From Prevotella sp. (GTDB taxonomy: Bacteria; Bacteroidota; Bacteroidia; Bacteroidales; Bacteroidaceae), in the NCBI GenBank assembly GCA_015060485.1, contig SUYI01000005.1, positions 1 to 64,000 of the forward strand: 64,000 bases of DNA, read 5' to 3'. Shown here one piece after another: positions 41,404 to 50,385 of this stretch (positions are counted from its first letter, which is position 1; every line of letters begins with the position of its first letter). The notes beneath the pieces were generated by a model. It had not been told where the DNA came from. It saw only the letters and a list, made by a program, of their open reading frames with translations, and ran no database searches. Made by a program: the position numbers and the translations under genes.

Positions 41404-43866
41404 ATGATGAAAAGGTTTCTAATTGCAACAACTTTAGGTTTGATGATGGCTTTGGGCGTTTCCGCTCAAGGCATGAGTGACGATCAAGTGCTCTCATTTA
41501 TTGCTTCAGAAGTAAAAGCTGGTACGTCTCAATCTCAGATTGTGACAAAATTGATGCAGAAAGGCGTCAAGATTGACCAGATTCGTCGCTTACGCAATCA
41601 GTATGACAAACAGATTTCTTCTCGTGGCATGAGTGGAGCTGCTGATGGCGCAGTGTCAATGGCTGCTGAACGTATGAAAGGTAATAGCGATGGTACTACT
41701 TCTCAGGAGTTGACTACCGCAAGGCGCGGTACGACGGGCACCATAGAACAGGATGCTGCAGGAGATGTGAAGGTAGTAGAGCAGGATGTGAAGGCTACAC
41801 AAAGCATTGCTCCTGATGCTGATGGCAAGGTAGTCTTTGGACGAGACATTTTTAGCCAGGCTAATCCTAGCTTCCAGCCCAATGTTAATGCACCTATCCC
41901 TACGACTTATGTTTTGGGTCCTGGCGATCAGGTGGTGGTTGATATTTATGGTGCTTCTCAACAAACGTTGATTCATACGATTAGTCCTGAGGGAACTGTT
42001 ACGGTATCTGGCTATGGTCCCATCTATTTGAGTGGACTGACGGTGGCTGCAGCCCAACAGAAGTTGCGTAACACAATAGGTTCACGCTATAGGAGTAGTG
42101 ATTTGAGATTGACAATAGGTAACACACGTACTATTCAGGTGAATATCATGGGTGAGGTTCGTGCTCCTGGTACCTATCATCTCTCAGCCTTTGCCAATGT
42201 CTTCTATGCTTTGTATCGTGCTGGTGGTCCAAGTTCTTTGGGTACATTGCGTAATATTAAGGTTTATCGCAATGGTAGGTTGGTGACAGTCGTTGACCTC
42301 TATGAATTTATTCTCAATGGCCGTTTGGCAGGCAATATTAATTTGCAGGACAATGACGTTATTCAGGTGCCCACTTATGAGTGCCTTGTGGGTATTACAG
42401 GCAATGTGAAGCGCCCCATGTTCTATGAGATGCGTAAGAATGAGTCAGTGGCTACCCTGCTCAATTATGCAGGTGGTTTTACAAGTGATGCACATAAAAA
42501 GTCAGTGAAGTTGGTCCGTCAGACGGGTGAGCGCTATCAGGTTTATACTGTTGGTGAATTTGATATGTCGACCTTCAAACTGGAGGATAATGATGCAATC
42601 ACCGTTGATGGAATGATCAACCGCTATGAGAATATGGTTGAGATTAAGGGAGCAGTCTTCCGTCCAGGTCAGTTCCAATTAGGAGGCAACGTAACCAGTG
42701 TTCGTGGTTTGATTGAGGCTGCCGGAGGTTTGACGGAGGATGCCTTCCAAGAGCACGCAGTCCTTCATAGGCTCAAGGCCGACCGTTCTTTAGAAATTCT
42801 GCCTGTTGACGTTCAGGGAATCATGGGAGGAACGGTGGCTGATATTCCTCTGAAGAATGAGGATGTGCTGTTTATCATGACGCAGGAGGAACTTCGTAAG
42901 GAACGTACTTTGACCATTACTGGTCAGGTAATGAGTCCAGGTACTTATGAATATGCAGATAATGTGACAATAGAAGATCTTATTGTGATGGCTGGTGGGC
43001 TTACAGATGACGCCTCTTTGGGCAAAGTCGACGTGTCACGTCGTATTCGTGCCCCGAGGTCTACTACGAAAAGCAATGAGATAGCCAAAACTTTTACGTT
43101 CTCAATTAAAGACGGACTAGTTATCAATGGTGAGAGAGGCTTTGTGCTCGAACCATACGATGTAGTTCACGTACGCCGTAGCCCAGCCTTTAGCAGTCCT
43201 CGTAACATCACGGTGACTGGCGAGGTGAATTACGAAGGTAACTTTACTCTTGAGAATAAAAAAATGCGTCTCTCTGATGCGGTGAAGATGGCTGGCGGTA
43301 TTACTGATGCTGCCTATCTGAGAGGTGCTCGTTTGGTACGTGTCATGAACGAAGAGGAGCGCCTTCGCCACCAGGAGACACAAAAGGCAATCCAGAGTAT
43401 CTTGACAGAACGCGGTGACTCTATTGACTGGAGTAAGGTCAATGACGGTAATACCTATGTTGTCGGTATCCAGCTCGACGAGGCCCTTAAGAACCCTGGT
43501 AGTGATAAGGATGTTTTGTTGCGTGAGGGCGACGCGATTTTTGTGCCAGAGTATCTGGGAACAGTAAAGGTTTCTGGCGATGTGTTCTTCCCCAATACGG
43601 TTTCCTATGAGTCTGGCAAAGGTTATAAATATTATGTCAATCAGGCTGGTGGCTTCGGTGATCGTGCCAAGAAGTCGAAAGCTTTCATTGTCTATCAGAA
43701 TGGTACGGTTGGTGTAGTGTCTAAAGGCGCTAAACCTGAGCCGGGATGTGAGATTGTTGTGCCTTCCAAGAAACGAAAGCAGCCCTTTAACTGGACAGCG
43801 GTCGCTGGCCTTGCGTCTAGTTTGACTGGTATTGCTGCCATTATCCTCGCTATTTCTCGACTTTAA
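41404..43866 (+). CDS. Wza-like polysaccharide export protein with SLBB repeats
   Basis: 820-aa exported protein; a signal peptide (MMKRFLIATTLGLMMALGVSA) is followed by a poly-export domain starting near VLGPGDQVVVDIYGASQQ and several SLBB beta-grasp repeats (for example GEVRAPGTYHL, GAVFRPGQFQL, GQVMSPGTYEY, GEVNYEGNFTL, GDVFFPNTVSY). The C-terminus has one membrane helix (about 800-818). It is the outer-membrane/periplasmic channel component for capsule or exopolysaccharide. The chain-length regulator follows 14 bp later. Promoter TACCTTTGT at 41356-41364; start at 41404 or the next codon. Confidence 0.9.
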   Translation: MMKRFLIATTLGLMMALGVSAQGMSDDQVLSFIASEVKAGTSQSQIVTKLMQKGVKIDQIRRLRNQYDKQISSRGMSGAADGAVSMAAERMKGNSDGTTSQELTTARRGTTGTIEQDAAGDVKVVEQDVKATQSIAPDADGKVVFGRDIFSQANPSFQPNVNAPIPTTYVLGPGDQVVVDIYGASQQTLIHTISPEGTVTVSGYGPIYLSGLTVAAAQQKLRNTIGSRYRSSDLRLTIGNTRTIQVNIMGEVRAPGTYHLSAFANVFYALYRAGGPSSLGTLRNIKVYRNGRLVTVVDLYEFILNGRLAGNINLQDNDVIQVPTYECLVGITGNVKRPMFYEMRKNESVATLLNYAGGFTSDAHKKSVKLVRQTGERYQVYTVGEFDMSTFKLEDNDAITVDGMINRYENMVEIKGAVFRPGQFQLGGNVTSVRGLIEAAGGLTEDAFQEHAVLHRLKADRSLEILPVDVQGIMGGTVADIPLKNEDVLFIMTQEELRKERTLTITGQVMSPGTYEYADNVTIEDLIVMAGGLTDDASLGKVDVSRRIRAPRSTTKSNEIAKTFTFSIKDGLVINGERGFVLEPYDVVHVRRSPAFSSPRNITVTGEVNYEGNFTLENKKMRLSDAVKMAGGITDAAYLRGARLVRVMNEEERLRHQETQKAIQSILTERGDSIDWSKVNDGNTYVVGIQLDEALKNPGSDKDVLLREGDAIFVPEYLGTVKVSGDVFFPNTVSYESGKGYKYYVNQAGGFGDRAKKSKAFIVYQNGTVGVVSKGAKPEPGCEIVVPSKKRKQPFNWTAVAGLASSLTGIAAIILAISRL

Positions 43867-43880
43867 AAACAATTAGGAAT

Positions 43881-44996
43881 ATGAGTGAAGAAATCAAGAA
43901 TATAGAAGTCATGGAGGAGGAATCTTCCATAGATTTTGGTAAGATTTTTAAAGACCTGCTGAAGCACAAACGGCTTTTTTACAAAGTGTTGCCAGTTGCA
44001 TTTGTATTGGCTGCCATTTATGCCTTGGGAATTCCCAACTATTATAATTGTACAGTAAAGCTGTCTCCAGAGTTGTCTAGTTCTAGGAGTTCAAGTAGTT
44101 TGGCATCTTTGGCCAGCAACTTCGGCTTAAACATTGGTATGGGTGGCGGTGGCTTGGGCACAGAAGCCCTGTTCCCTACCATTTATCCGGAATTGATTAA
44201 TTCTACCGACTTTAAGACCAGCCTGTTTCCTATTCCAGTAACGATTGAAGGTGATAAGAAAAGTGGTGAGGCTGATCGTACAATGACCTATTATGACTAT
44301 TTGGAAAATGAGCAGAAGTCTCCTTGGTGGAGTACGGTTATTGCTGCGCCCTTTAAATTACTTGGAGAGCTTTTGTTTTCTTCAGATACGACAAAGATAA
44401 GTAGAGTCGACCGTTTCCGCTTGACTAAGAAACAGGCTGATATCGTGAAGGCTTTGGATAAGAAGGTTGTCTGTGATGTCGATAAGAAGACCATGGTGAT
44501 TACGATTGATATCACGGATCAGAACCCTGTGATTTGTGCCACAATGGCTGATAGTGTGAAGCACCGCCTCCAGGATTTTATCACTGCCTATAGAACTTCC
44601 AAGGTTCGTGTGGATCTTGAATACAATAAGAAGATTTATGCTGAGGCCAAAGAGCGATATGAGAAGGCTCGTCAGAAATATGCAGAATTCGTTGATGCCA
44701 ACCATGACATAATCCTGCAGACGGTTCGCCAGAAGCAGACCGACCTCGAAAACGAGATGCAGTTGCGCTACAATGCCTATACGCAGGTTGCAGCCCAGCT
44801 GTTGGCAGCAGAGGCAAAAGTCCAGGAGGAGACACCGGCCTTTACGACGCTGCAGAGTGCAACTGTACCGGTAAAAAAGTCTGGTCCGGGACGTGCAAAG
44901 ATGTGTCTTATCTTTGTGTTCCTCGCCTTCTTGGGCACTACTGCCTATATATTATATAAGGAGGACGACTTGAAGCCGTTGTTGGGACTGAGTTAA
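43881..44996 (+). CDS. wzz: Wzz-type chain-length determinant
   Basis: 371-aa inner-membrane co-polymerase. Transmembrane helices near residues 37-55 and 340-358 flank a periplasmic coiled coil (about 240-310, YEKARQKYAEFVD). The proline/glycine-rich second membrane region and the KKSGPGRAK loop are typical. It lacks a C-terminal tyrosine-kinase domain, so a separate kinase may work with it. In one operon with the export protein; no glycosyltransferases follow directly. Confidence 0.85.
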   Translation: MSEEIKNIEVMEEESSIDFGKIFKDLLKHKRLFYKVLPVAFVLAAIYALGIPNYYNCTVKLSPELSSSRSSSSLASLASNFGLNIGMGGGGLGTEALFPTIYPELINSTDFKTSLFPIPVTIEGDKKSGEADRTMTYYDYLENEQKSPWWSTVIAAPFKLLGELLFSSDTTKISRVDRFRLTKKQADIVKALDKKVVCDVDKKTMVITIDITDQNPVICATMADSVKHRLQDFITAYRTSKVRVDLEYNKKIYAEAKERYEKARQKYAEFVDANHDIILQTVRQKQTDLENEMQLRYNAYTQVAAQLLAAEAKVQEETPAFTTLQSATVPVKKSGPGRAKMCLIFVFLAFLGTTAYILYKEDDLKPLLGLS

Positions 44997-45010
44997 TCGG
45001 AATATGATAT

Positions 45011-45042
45011 AAGCGCCGACTCCTTATGAGTTGGCGCTTTTG
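45011..45042 (+). terminator. Terminator after wzz
   Basis: AAGCGCCGACTC (45011-45022) pairs with GAGTTGGCGCTT (45028-45039) with one G-T pair; only four Ts follow. Confidence 0.65.
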
Positions 45043-45069
45043 CCCATTGATAAATAAAAACCTAAATAT

Positions 45070-45720
45070 ATGAAGCAATTGTTCTTTGAATTGATACAGG
45101 TGTCTATTGGCCGGCGTGAATGTCTGGAGCGTGGTCCTGAACCCGAAGAATGGCAGTCGTTGTACGAACTGTCTCAGCGCCAGTGTGTCGCTGGAATATG
45201 CTATCGAGGTGTCGAGCGCCTGTTTGAATTCGGCCTTCGTGCTCCACAAGATGTGAGTATCGACTGGATGGCAGAGGCCGAGGAGATGCGTGAACAGAAT
45301 GAACAGTCCAGGAAACCTTCGTTTCTGATGCGCTACTATCCCGAGGATCTGCGTAATCTTCGTCAGTCTTCTGAGGAGTACTATCTGCAGAATAAGCCCA
45401 TGACGATAGAGGATCTCTATCATCTCTTTTTGGAGCAGCGCCTGAACATGCGGGTTGTCATAGACTATTATTTCCTGTTATGTCAGACGGAACGCTGCTA
45501 CGAGACGCTGAAGTTGGGCGGTGTAACTGACATCTTCTTGGGTTGGTTTGGCATTCGCCGCTTTGCCCGTGGCCTGATGTGGGTTTTAGGCGAAACAATG
45601 GGCATGGACCGTTCTCAGATGCTATGCCGGCCTTGGGGTCACGAGGGACGGTTTATCTTACAGGAAATGCTGGAAGGCCACCAGCGTATGGAGATGTTTA
45701 AGAGATATCAACGACTTTAA
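45070..45720 (+). CDS. Truncated NTF_5-like nucleotidyltransferase-related protein
   Basis: 216 aa. The first 75 residues (ELIQVSIGRRECLERGPEPEEWQSLYELSQRQCVAGICYRGVERL) and the last 110 (DLYHLFLEQRLNMRVVIDYYFLL, MLCRPWGHEGRFILQEMLEG) resemble the ends of the uncharacterised nucleotidyltransferase family usually about 350-400 aa long in Bacteroides capsule loci. The middle, which should hold LKGQG and SGDIDVW catalytic motifs, is absent; only RYYPEDLRNLRQSSEEYYLQ links the two parts. It is thus an internally deleted relative, still an open frame, and not expected to be catalytic. Family placement is from memory. Confidence 0.55.
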   Translation: MKQLFFELIQVSIGRRECLERGPEPEEWQSLYELSQRQCVAGICYRGVERLFEFGLRAPQDVSIDWMAEAEEMREQNEQSRKPSFLMRYYPEDLRNLRQSSEEYYLQNKPMTIEDLYHLFLEQRLNMRVVIDYYFLLCQTERCYETLKLGGVTDIFLGWFGIRRFARGLMWVLGETMGMDRSQMLCRPWGHEGRFILQEMLEGHQRMEMFKRYQRL

Positions 45721-45740
45721 CTAACTAAAAAACGAACGAT

Positions 45741-46634
45741 ATGAAGATTTTGAAGTATTTTTTGATGTCTATGGTTGCAGCCATTCTGGTGAGCTGCGGA
45801 ACCACCAAGACGGTGCCCATTACGGGCAGAAAGCAGACCCTGATGGTCAGTGATGGTGAAATGCTGAGCCTGTCGACCCAGCAGTATACAGAATATATGA
45901 AGACGGCCAAGGCGTCGACCAATGCCACCAATACGGCGATGGTTAAGCGGGTAGGGCAGCGGTTAGCTACCGCCGTAGAGACCTATCTGAAGTCCAATGG
46001 TATGGCTGAGGATGTGCAGAACTACAAATGGCAGTTCAATTTGGTTCAAGATCAGAATGTCAACGCCTGGTGTATGCCTGGTGGACTGATTTGTGTCTAT
46101 GAGGGTTTGCTGCCTGTCACACAGAACGAGGCTTCGCTGGCCATTGTGCTGGGACATGAGATAGCCCATGCCGTAGCCCGTCATTCTGCTGAGCAGTATA
46201 GCACCCAGATGAATCAACAGTATGGCTTGCAGATTGGTTCTGTGCTGGCCAGTGCCATAGGTGTCGGTAGCAATACCATTGCCGTCGGTCAGGAATTGCT
46301 GTCACAGGGATTAAGTCTGCAGAATCTGCATTATTCCAGAAAACATGAGAGTGAGGCCGACCATATGGGTCTTATCTTTGCTGCTATGGCTGGCTATGAT
46401 CCGCAGGTCGCTGTGAACTTCTGGCAGCGTATGTCTGCCGCTAGCTCAAATAAGACTGCTGAATTTTTGAGCAGCCATCCGTCAGATGAAACCCGTATTA
46501 GTCAGATTCAGGGTTGGATGCCCGAGGCATTGAAGTATTATAAGCCTCAGACGACAACTACCACGACCAAGACGACCACAAAGAAAACCACTTCGACAAA
46601 GAAGACCACCACTAAGAAAACGACAAAGAAGTAA
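45741..46634 (+). CDS. M48-family metalloprotease lipoprotein
   Basis: 297-aa lipoprotein (lipobox LVSC, C19) with the zinc site HEIAH at 139-143 and the third ligand region HESEAD at 202-207, matching M48/LoiP-BepA type periplasmic proteases that handle outer-membrane proteins. A C-terminal Thr/Lys-rich low-complexity tail (about 265-297) is unusual. The stop codon overlaps the start of the next gene (TAATG), so translation is coupled. Confidence 0.88.
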   Translation: MKILKYFLMSMVAAILVSCGTTKTVPITGRKQTLMVSDGEMLSLSTQQYTEYMKTAKASTNATNTAMVKRVGQRLATAVETYLKSNGMAEDVQNYKWQFNLVQDQNVNAWCMPGGLICVYEGLLPVTQNEASLAIVLGHEIAHAVARHSAEQYSTQMNQQYGLQIGSVLASAIGVGSNTIAVGQELLSQGLSLQNLHYSRKHESEADHMGLIFAAMAGYDPQVAVNFWQRMSAASSNKTAEFLSSHPSDETRISQIQGWMPEALKYYKPQTTTTTTKTTTKKTTSTKKTTTKKTTKK

Positions 46635-48034
46635 TGAGAAATCTACTGATATTAGCGCTCGGGCTGGCAGCCTGTATGACGGCAGTTGGCCAGACTAAGG
46701 AGGGGGGCATAACGACCCAGATGCTCCAGCAGATAGAGAAGCAGAATGCTCCTACAGCATCTGATCGTGCCTTGCGTAATGCTTTGGCCGCCAATGCCAT
46801 TGACCTGTTGGCCAAGAATCAGGCTACTGCCGGCGCACTGGATACCTATTTCAGTGTGGAAACCAAGAAACAGTCCATTACTGACCAGAAATCTTCCGGT
46901 CGCTGTTGGATGTTCAGTGGTTTGAATGTGCTGCGTTCTAATTTTGCCCAACGCACCGATTCCTTGAGTGTGGAACTGTCGCAGGATTATCTGTTTTTCT
47001 GGGATCAGCTGGAGAAGGCCAATCTGATGCTTCAGGGTGTTATTGACACCGGCAAGAACCCCATTGACGACCAGCGTGTACAGTTCTTCTTCCATTATCC
47101 TATCAGCGACGGCGGCACCTTCTGTGGTGTAGCCGATTTGGCTGAGAAGTATGGTCTGGTGCCTGCTGCCGTCTGTCCGGAAACCTATTCTGCTGAGAAC
47201 ACGTCGAAGATGGCGTCTATCATCAAGTCGAAGTTGCGCGAGATGGGATTGGAACTGCGCAAGATGATAGCCGACGGTAAGAAAACGAAGGATATCCTGC
47301 AGCGTAAGACCGAGATGCTGTCAGAAGTCTATCACATGTTGGTCATCACCCTTGGCGAACCCCTCAGGGAGTTCACCTATGCTTTCAAAGACAAGAACGG
47401 GAAGTCCATCACTGCTGCAAAGAAGTATACCCCGAAGGACTTCTATCAGGAGATTGTCGGTGGTCCGCTGAATGGCACGTTCATCATGGTCATGAACGAC
47501 CCGCGCCGTGAGTATTACAAGACCTACGAAGTGGAATACGACCGCCATACCTACGATGGCCACAACTGGAAATATCTGAACCTGCCCATGGAGGATATCG
47601 AGACATTGGCTATTGCCTCGCTGAAAGACGGTCGCAAGCTCTATTCAAGTTATGACGTCGCCAAGCAGTTGGACCGCAAGCGTGGCTATTGCGATTTGGA
47701 CAATTTCGACTATGAGTCACTCTTCAACACCTCTTTTAATATGAATAAGGCCGAGCGCATCTCTACCTTCGACAGTGGTTCTACTCATGCAATGACGCTG
47801 ACGGCTGTCGACCTTGATGTGCAGGGCCAGCCCCTGAAGTGGAAGGTCGAGAATTCCTGGGGAGCCTCATGGGGCCAGCAGGGCTGTCTCATCATGACGG
47901 CCGCTTGGTTCCGTGAGTATATGTTCCGTTTGGTGGTCGACAAGAAGTATGTCAGCGAGAAACTGCTGAAGGACTACGAGCAGAAACCCACGATGGTGAT
48001 GCCTGAGGATCCTCTTTTCCAGATGGACGAGTAG
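46634..48034 (+). CDS. C1-family aminopeptidase (bleomycin hydrolase-like), exported
   Basis: 466-aa cysteine peptidase with a signal peptide (MRNLLILALGLAACMTAVGQ). The papain-like triad is visible: C91 in SSGRCWMFSG, His in STHAMTLTAVD and Asn in VENSWGASWG. This matches the Bacteroidales PepC/bleomycin-hydrolase group, here targeted to the periplasm. It forms a coupled pair with the upstream M48 protease, suggesting joint periplasmic protein turnover. Confidence 0.9.
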   Translation: MRNLLILALGLAACMTAVGQTKEGGITTQMLQQIEKQNAPTASDRALRNALAANAIDLLAKNQATAGALDTYFSVETKKQSITDQKSSGRCWMFSGLNVLRSNFAQRTDSLSVELSQDYLFFWDQLEKANLMLQGVIDTGKNPIDDQRVQFFFHYPISDGGTFCGVADLAEKYGLVPAAVCPETYSAENTSKMASIIKSKLREMGLELRKMIADGKKTKDILQRKTEMLSEVYHMLVITLGEPLREFTYAFKDKNGKSITAAKKYTPKDFYQEIVGGPLNGTFIMVMNDPRREYYKTYEVEYDRHTYDGHNWKYLNLPMEDIETLAIASLKDGRKLYSSYDVAKQLDRKRGYCDLDNFDYESLFNTSFNMNKAERISTFDSGSTHAMTLTAVDLDVQGQPLKWKVENSWGASWGQQGCLIMTAAWFREYMFRLVVDKKYVSEKLLKDYEQKPTMVMPEDPLFQMDE

Positions 48035-48102
48035 GTTGTATGGTATGTCAAGAGTAAAAAATGGCATTTTTTAGGTAAAACGACAAAAAATCTATCAAAA
48101 TG

Positions 48103-48135
48103 TTTGGTGGATTCACGGAAAAGTTATACTTTTGC
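48103..48135 (+). promoter_or_regulatory. Promoter of the Phe/Tyr biosynthesis operon
   Basis: TTTG (48103-48106), 20-bp spacer, TACTTTTGC (48127-48135). The transcript starts about 20 nt before the leader peptide. Confidence 0.8.
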
Positions 48136-48161
48136 AAGCGAAAAATAAAAAACGAGAGACA

Positions 48162-48239
48162 ATGAACATGTTAAATGCTTACTTTTACGGCTATTTCTTT
48201 TACTTTGCAGCAACCTGTGAAGCGGATGGCCGTATGTAA
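48162..48239 (+). CDS. Phe/Tyr-rich leader peptide
   Basis: 25-codon ORF MNMLNAYFYGYFFYFAATCE followed by ADGRM and TAA. Nine consecutive residues (YFYGYFFYF) contain four Phe and four Tyr codons, ideal for ribosome stalling when charged tRNA-Phe or tRNA-Tyr is scarce. It lies between the operon promoter and a terminator, directly upstream of pheA, in the standard arrangement of attenuation leader peptides. Both amino acids are made by the downstream operon (pheA and tyrA), which fits the mixed codon content. Confidence 0.85.
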   Translation: MNMLNAYFYGYFFYFAATCEADGRM

Positions 48240-48306
48240 GAAACAACATAAAATGGAAAAATAAAAGGGTCCCGCTTCACAACACAGTGAAAGCGGGATT
48301 TTTATT
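48216..48306 (+). promoter_or_regulatory. Transcription attenuator of the pheA operon
   Basis: Terminator: CCCGCTTCAC (48271-48280), AACACA loop, GTGAAAGCGGG (48287-48297), then ATTTTTATT. Antiterminator: TGTGAAGCGG (48216-48225), inside the end of the leader peptide, is a perfect 10-bp complement of CCGCTTCACA (48272-48281). Stalling on the Phe/Tyr run would free that segment and prevent the terminator; fast translation would cover it and allow termination. Confidence 0.8.
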
Positions 48307-48313
48307 AAGAATT

Positions 48314-49156
48314 ATGAAGAGAATAGCGATACAAGGTCTGATAGGGTCGTTCCACGACATTGCTGCCCACCTCTATTTCGAGGGAGAGCAGATTCAGTTG
48401 ATATGCTGTAGCACATTCGAAGAAGTTTTTGCGCAGATGCGCCAAGACCCTACCGCCATTGGCATGCTGGCCATCGAGAACACGATTGCTGGCTCGTTGT
48501 TGCACAACTACGAGTTGTTGCGCGACTCGGGAACCACCATCGTTGGCGAGCATAAGCTGCACATCACGCATAGCATCTGCTGTCTGCCGGAAGACGACTG
48601 GAACACCATCACTGAGGTACATTCCCATCCTGTGGCACTCATGCAGTGCCGCCAGTTCCTGGCCCAGCATCCCCAGCTGAAGAATGTCGAGGCTGAAGAT
48701 ACTGCTGGTTCTGCCAAGATGATTGCCGAGGGACAGCACAAGGGATGGGCAGCCATCTGTCATGCTGAAGCCGCAAAGCTTTACGGCTTGAAGGTGCTCG
48801 AGGATCATATCGAGGACAACAAGCACAACTTCACCCGCTTCCTCGTGGTGTCGAATCCCAATAAGGCCGACCTGTTGCGCCCCCTGACAGAGACCAACAA
48901 ATCGAGCATCGTCTTCTCGCTGCCCCACGAAGAGGGTTCGCTGAGTCATGTGTTGGCGATTCTCTCGTTCTATAAGATCAATCTGACGAAGATACAGTCG
49001 TTGCCCATCATCGGACGTGAATGGGAATATCTGTTCTATGTCGATCTGATGTTCGACGACCTGACACGTTATCGCCAGTCGATAGATGCCATCATCCCTC
49101 TGACCAAAGATTTCAAAATCTTAGGAGAATACAAGGACGGAAAACAGACAAATTAA
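48314..49156 (+). CDS. pheA: Prephenate dehydratase
   Basis: 280-aa enzyme turning prephenate into phenylpyruvate. The catalytic domain (1-185) has GLIGSFHDIAA, AIENTIAGSL and HNFTRFLVV with the Thr-Arg-Phe active-site triplet; the C-terminal ACT domain (about 195-275, SLPHEEGSLSHVLAIL) binds phenylalanine for feedback inhibition. The chosen ATG at 48314 follows the attenuator; an upstream in-frame start at 48287 lies in the terminator stem. First enzyme gene of a four-gene operon. Confidence 0.93.
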   Translation: MKRIAIQGLIGSFHDIAAHLYFEGEQIQLICCSTFEEVFAQMRQDPTAIGMLAIENTIAGSLLHNYELLRDSGTTIVGEHKLHITHSICCLPEDDWNTITEVHSHPVALMQCRQFLAQHPQLKNVEAEDTAGSAKMIAEGQHKGWAAICHAEAAKLYGLKVLEDHIEDNKHNFTRFLVVSNPNKADLLRPLTETNKSSIVFSLPHEEGSLSHVLAILSFYKINLTKIQSLPIIGREWEYLFYVDLMFDDLTRYRQSIDAIIPLTKDFKILGEYKDGKQTN

Positions 49157-49169
49157 GAGTTAAGATAAT

Positions 49170-50348
49170 ATGATACAGCCAGCCGATAGATTGAATTTAG
49201 TACAAGAGTACTATTTCAGTAGGAAATTAAAGGAAGTTGCCCAACTTAATGCCGAGGGTAAGGATATTATCAGCCTCGCCATTGGTAGTCCCGACATGCC
49301 GCCATCGCCACAGACCATTGAAAAACTGTGCGAAGTGGCTCATCAACCCAATGCCCATGGCTATCAGCCTACGCAGGGTACACCAGAGCTTCGCGAGGCC
49401 ATGTGTGGCTTCTACAAGCGTTGGTATGGTGTCGACCTTGATGCCAAGACCGAGGTATTGCCACTCATTGGTTCCAAAGAGGGCATTCTGCATGTCACGC
49501 TGGCTTTCGTCAATCCTGGCGACAGCGTTTTGGTTCCAAATCCTGGGTATCCCACTTATACCTCTCTTTCAAAAATCTTGGGTGCGAACGTTGTATACTA
49601 CAACTTAAAGGAAGATAATGGCTGGCAGCCCGACTTCGACCAACTGGAAGAAATCATAAACATCAAACAACAAACATCAAACTTCAAACTTCTCTGGACC
49701 AACTATCCCAATATGCCTACTGGCGGTCGTGCCCAGCGTCAGACCTACGAGCGTTTGGTCAAGTTCGCTCAGGAACATGGAATTGTCGTGGTTAACGATA
49801 ATCCCTATAGCTTCATCCTTAGTGAGGAGCATCTCTCGATCCTTCAGGTGCCTGGTGCCAAGGACTGCTGCATAGAGTTCAACTCCATGTCGAAGAGCCA
49901 TAACATGCCAGGTTGGCGTGTAGGACTCTGTGCTTCCAATGCCCAGTTTATCCAGTGGATATTGAAGGTACAGTCGAACATCGAGAGCGGCACTTTCCGA
50001 GGCATCCAGTTGGCTGCTGCTGAGGCTTATAAGAACGATGAAGTTTGGCACCGCGAATTCAATATCAACACCTATGCCCGTCGTCGTCAGTGGGCCGAGA
50101 AGATTATGGATGTCTTGGGCTGCACCTACGACAAGAATCAGGTGGGTATGTTCCTGTGGGGTAAGATTCCCGAGAACATCAAGAATGTCGAGGAGCTCAC
50201 GGAGCGCGTACTTCACGAGGCCCGCGTCTTTATCACCCCAGGTTTCATCTTTGGTTCCAATGGCGAGCGTTATATCCGCATCTCCCTTTGCGCCAAAGAA
50301 GATAAAATCGAAGCAGCGCTCCAAAGAATCAGCGCCATCATGAAATAA
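49170..50348 (+). CDS. PLP aminotransferase, probably for aromatic amino acids
   Basis: 392-aa fold-type I aminotransferase with the PLP lysine K242 in FNSMSKSHNMPGWRVG and substrate-binding segments GSPDMPP and NYPNMPTGG. It resembles LL-diaminopimelate and aromatic aminotransferases; its position between pheA and aroF/tyrA indicates the last step of Phe and Tyr synthesis. Residues about 163-174 (INIKQQTSNFKL) are encoded by a 35-bp heptamer array inserted just before the conserved LWTNYPN strand, where relatives have a shorter loop. Confidence 0.87.
   Translation: MIQPADRLNLVQEYYFSRKLKEVAQLNAEGKDIISLAIGSPDMPPSPQTIEKLCEVAHQPNAHGYQPTQGTPELREAMCGFYKRWYGVDLDAKTEVLPLIGSKEGILHVTLAFVNPGDSVLVPNPGYPTYTSLSKILGANVVYYNLKEDNGWQPDFDQLEEIINIKQQTSNFKLLWTNYPNMPTGGRAQRQTYERLVKFAQEHGIVVVNDNPYSFILSEEHLSILQVPGAKDCCIEFNSMSKSHNMPGWRVGLCASNAQFIQWILKVQSNIESGTFRGIQLAAAEAYKNDEVWHREFNINTYARRRQWAEKIMDVLGCTYDKNQVGMFLWGKIPENIKNVEELTERVLHEARVFITPGFIFGSNGERYIRISLCAKEDKIEAALQRISAIMK
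49658..49692 (+). repeat. In-frame 35-bp heptamer array (AAACWTC)
   Basis: Units AAACATC, AAACAAC, AAACATC, AAACTTC, AAACTTC inside the aminotransferase gene; the preceding AAATCAT may be a sixth, degenerate unit. The reading frame continues. Confidence 0.9.
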
Positions 50349-50385
50349 AATCCCGTCAAATCGAAATAACAAAAAAATAATAAAT

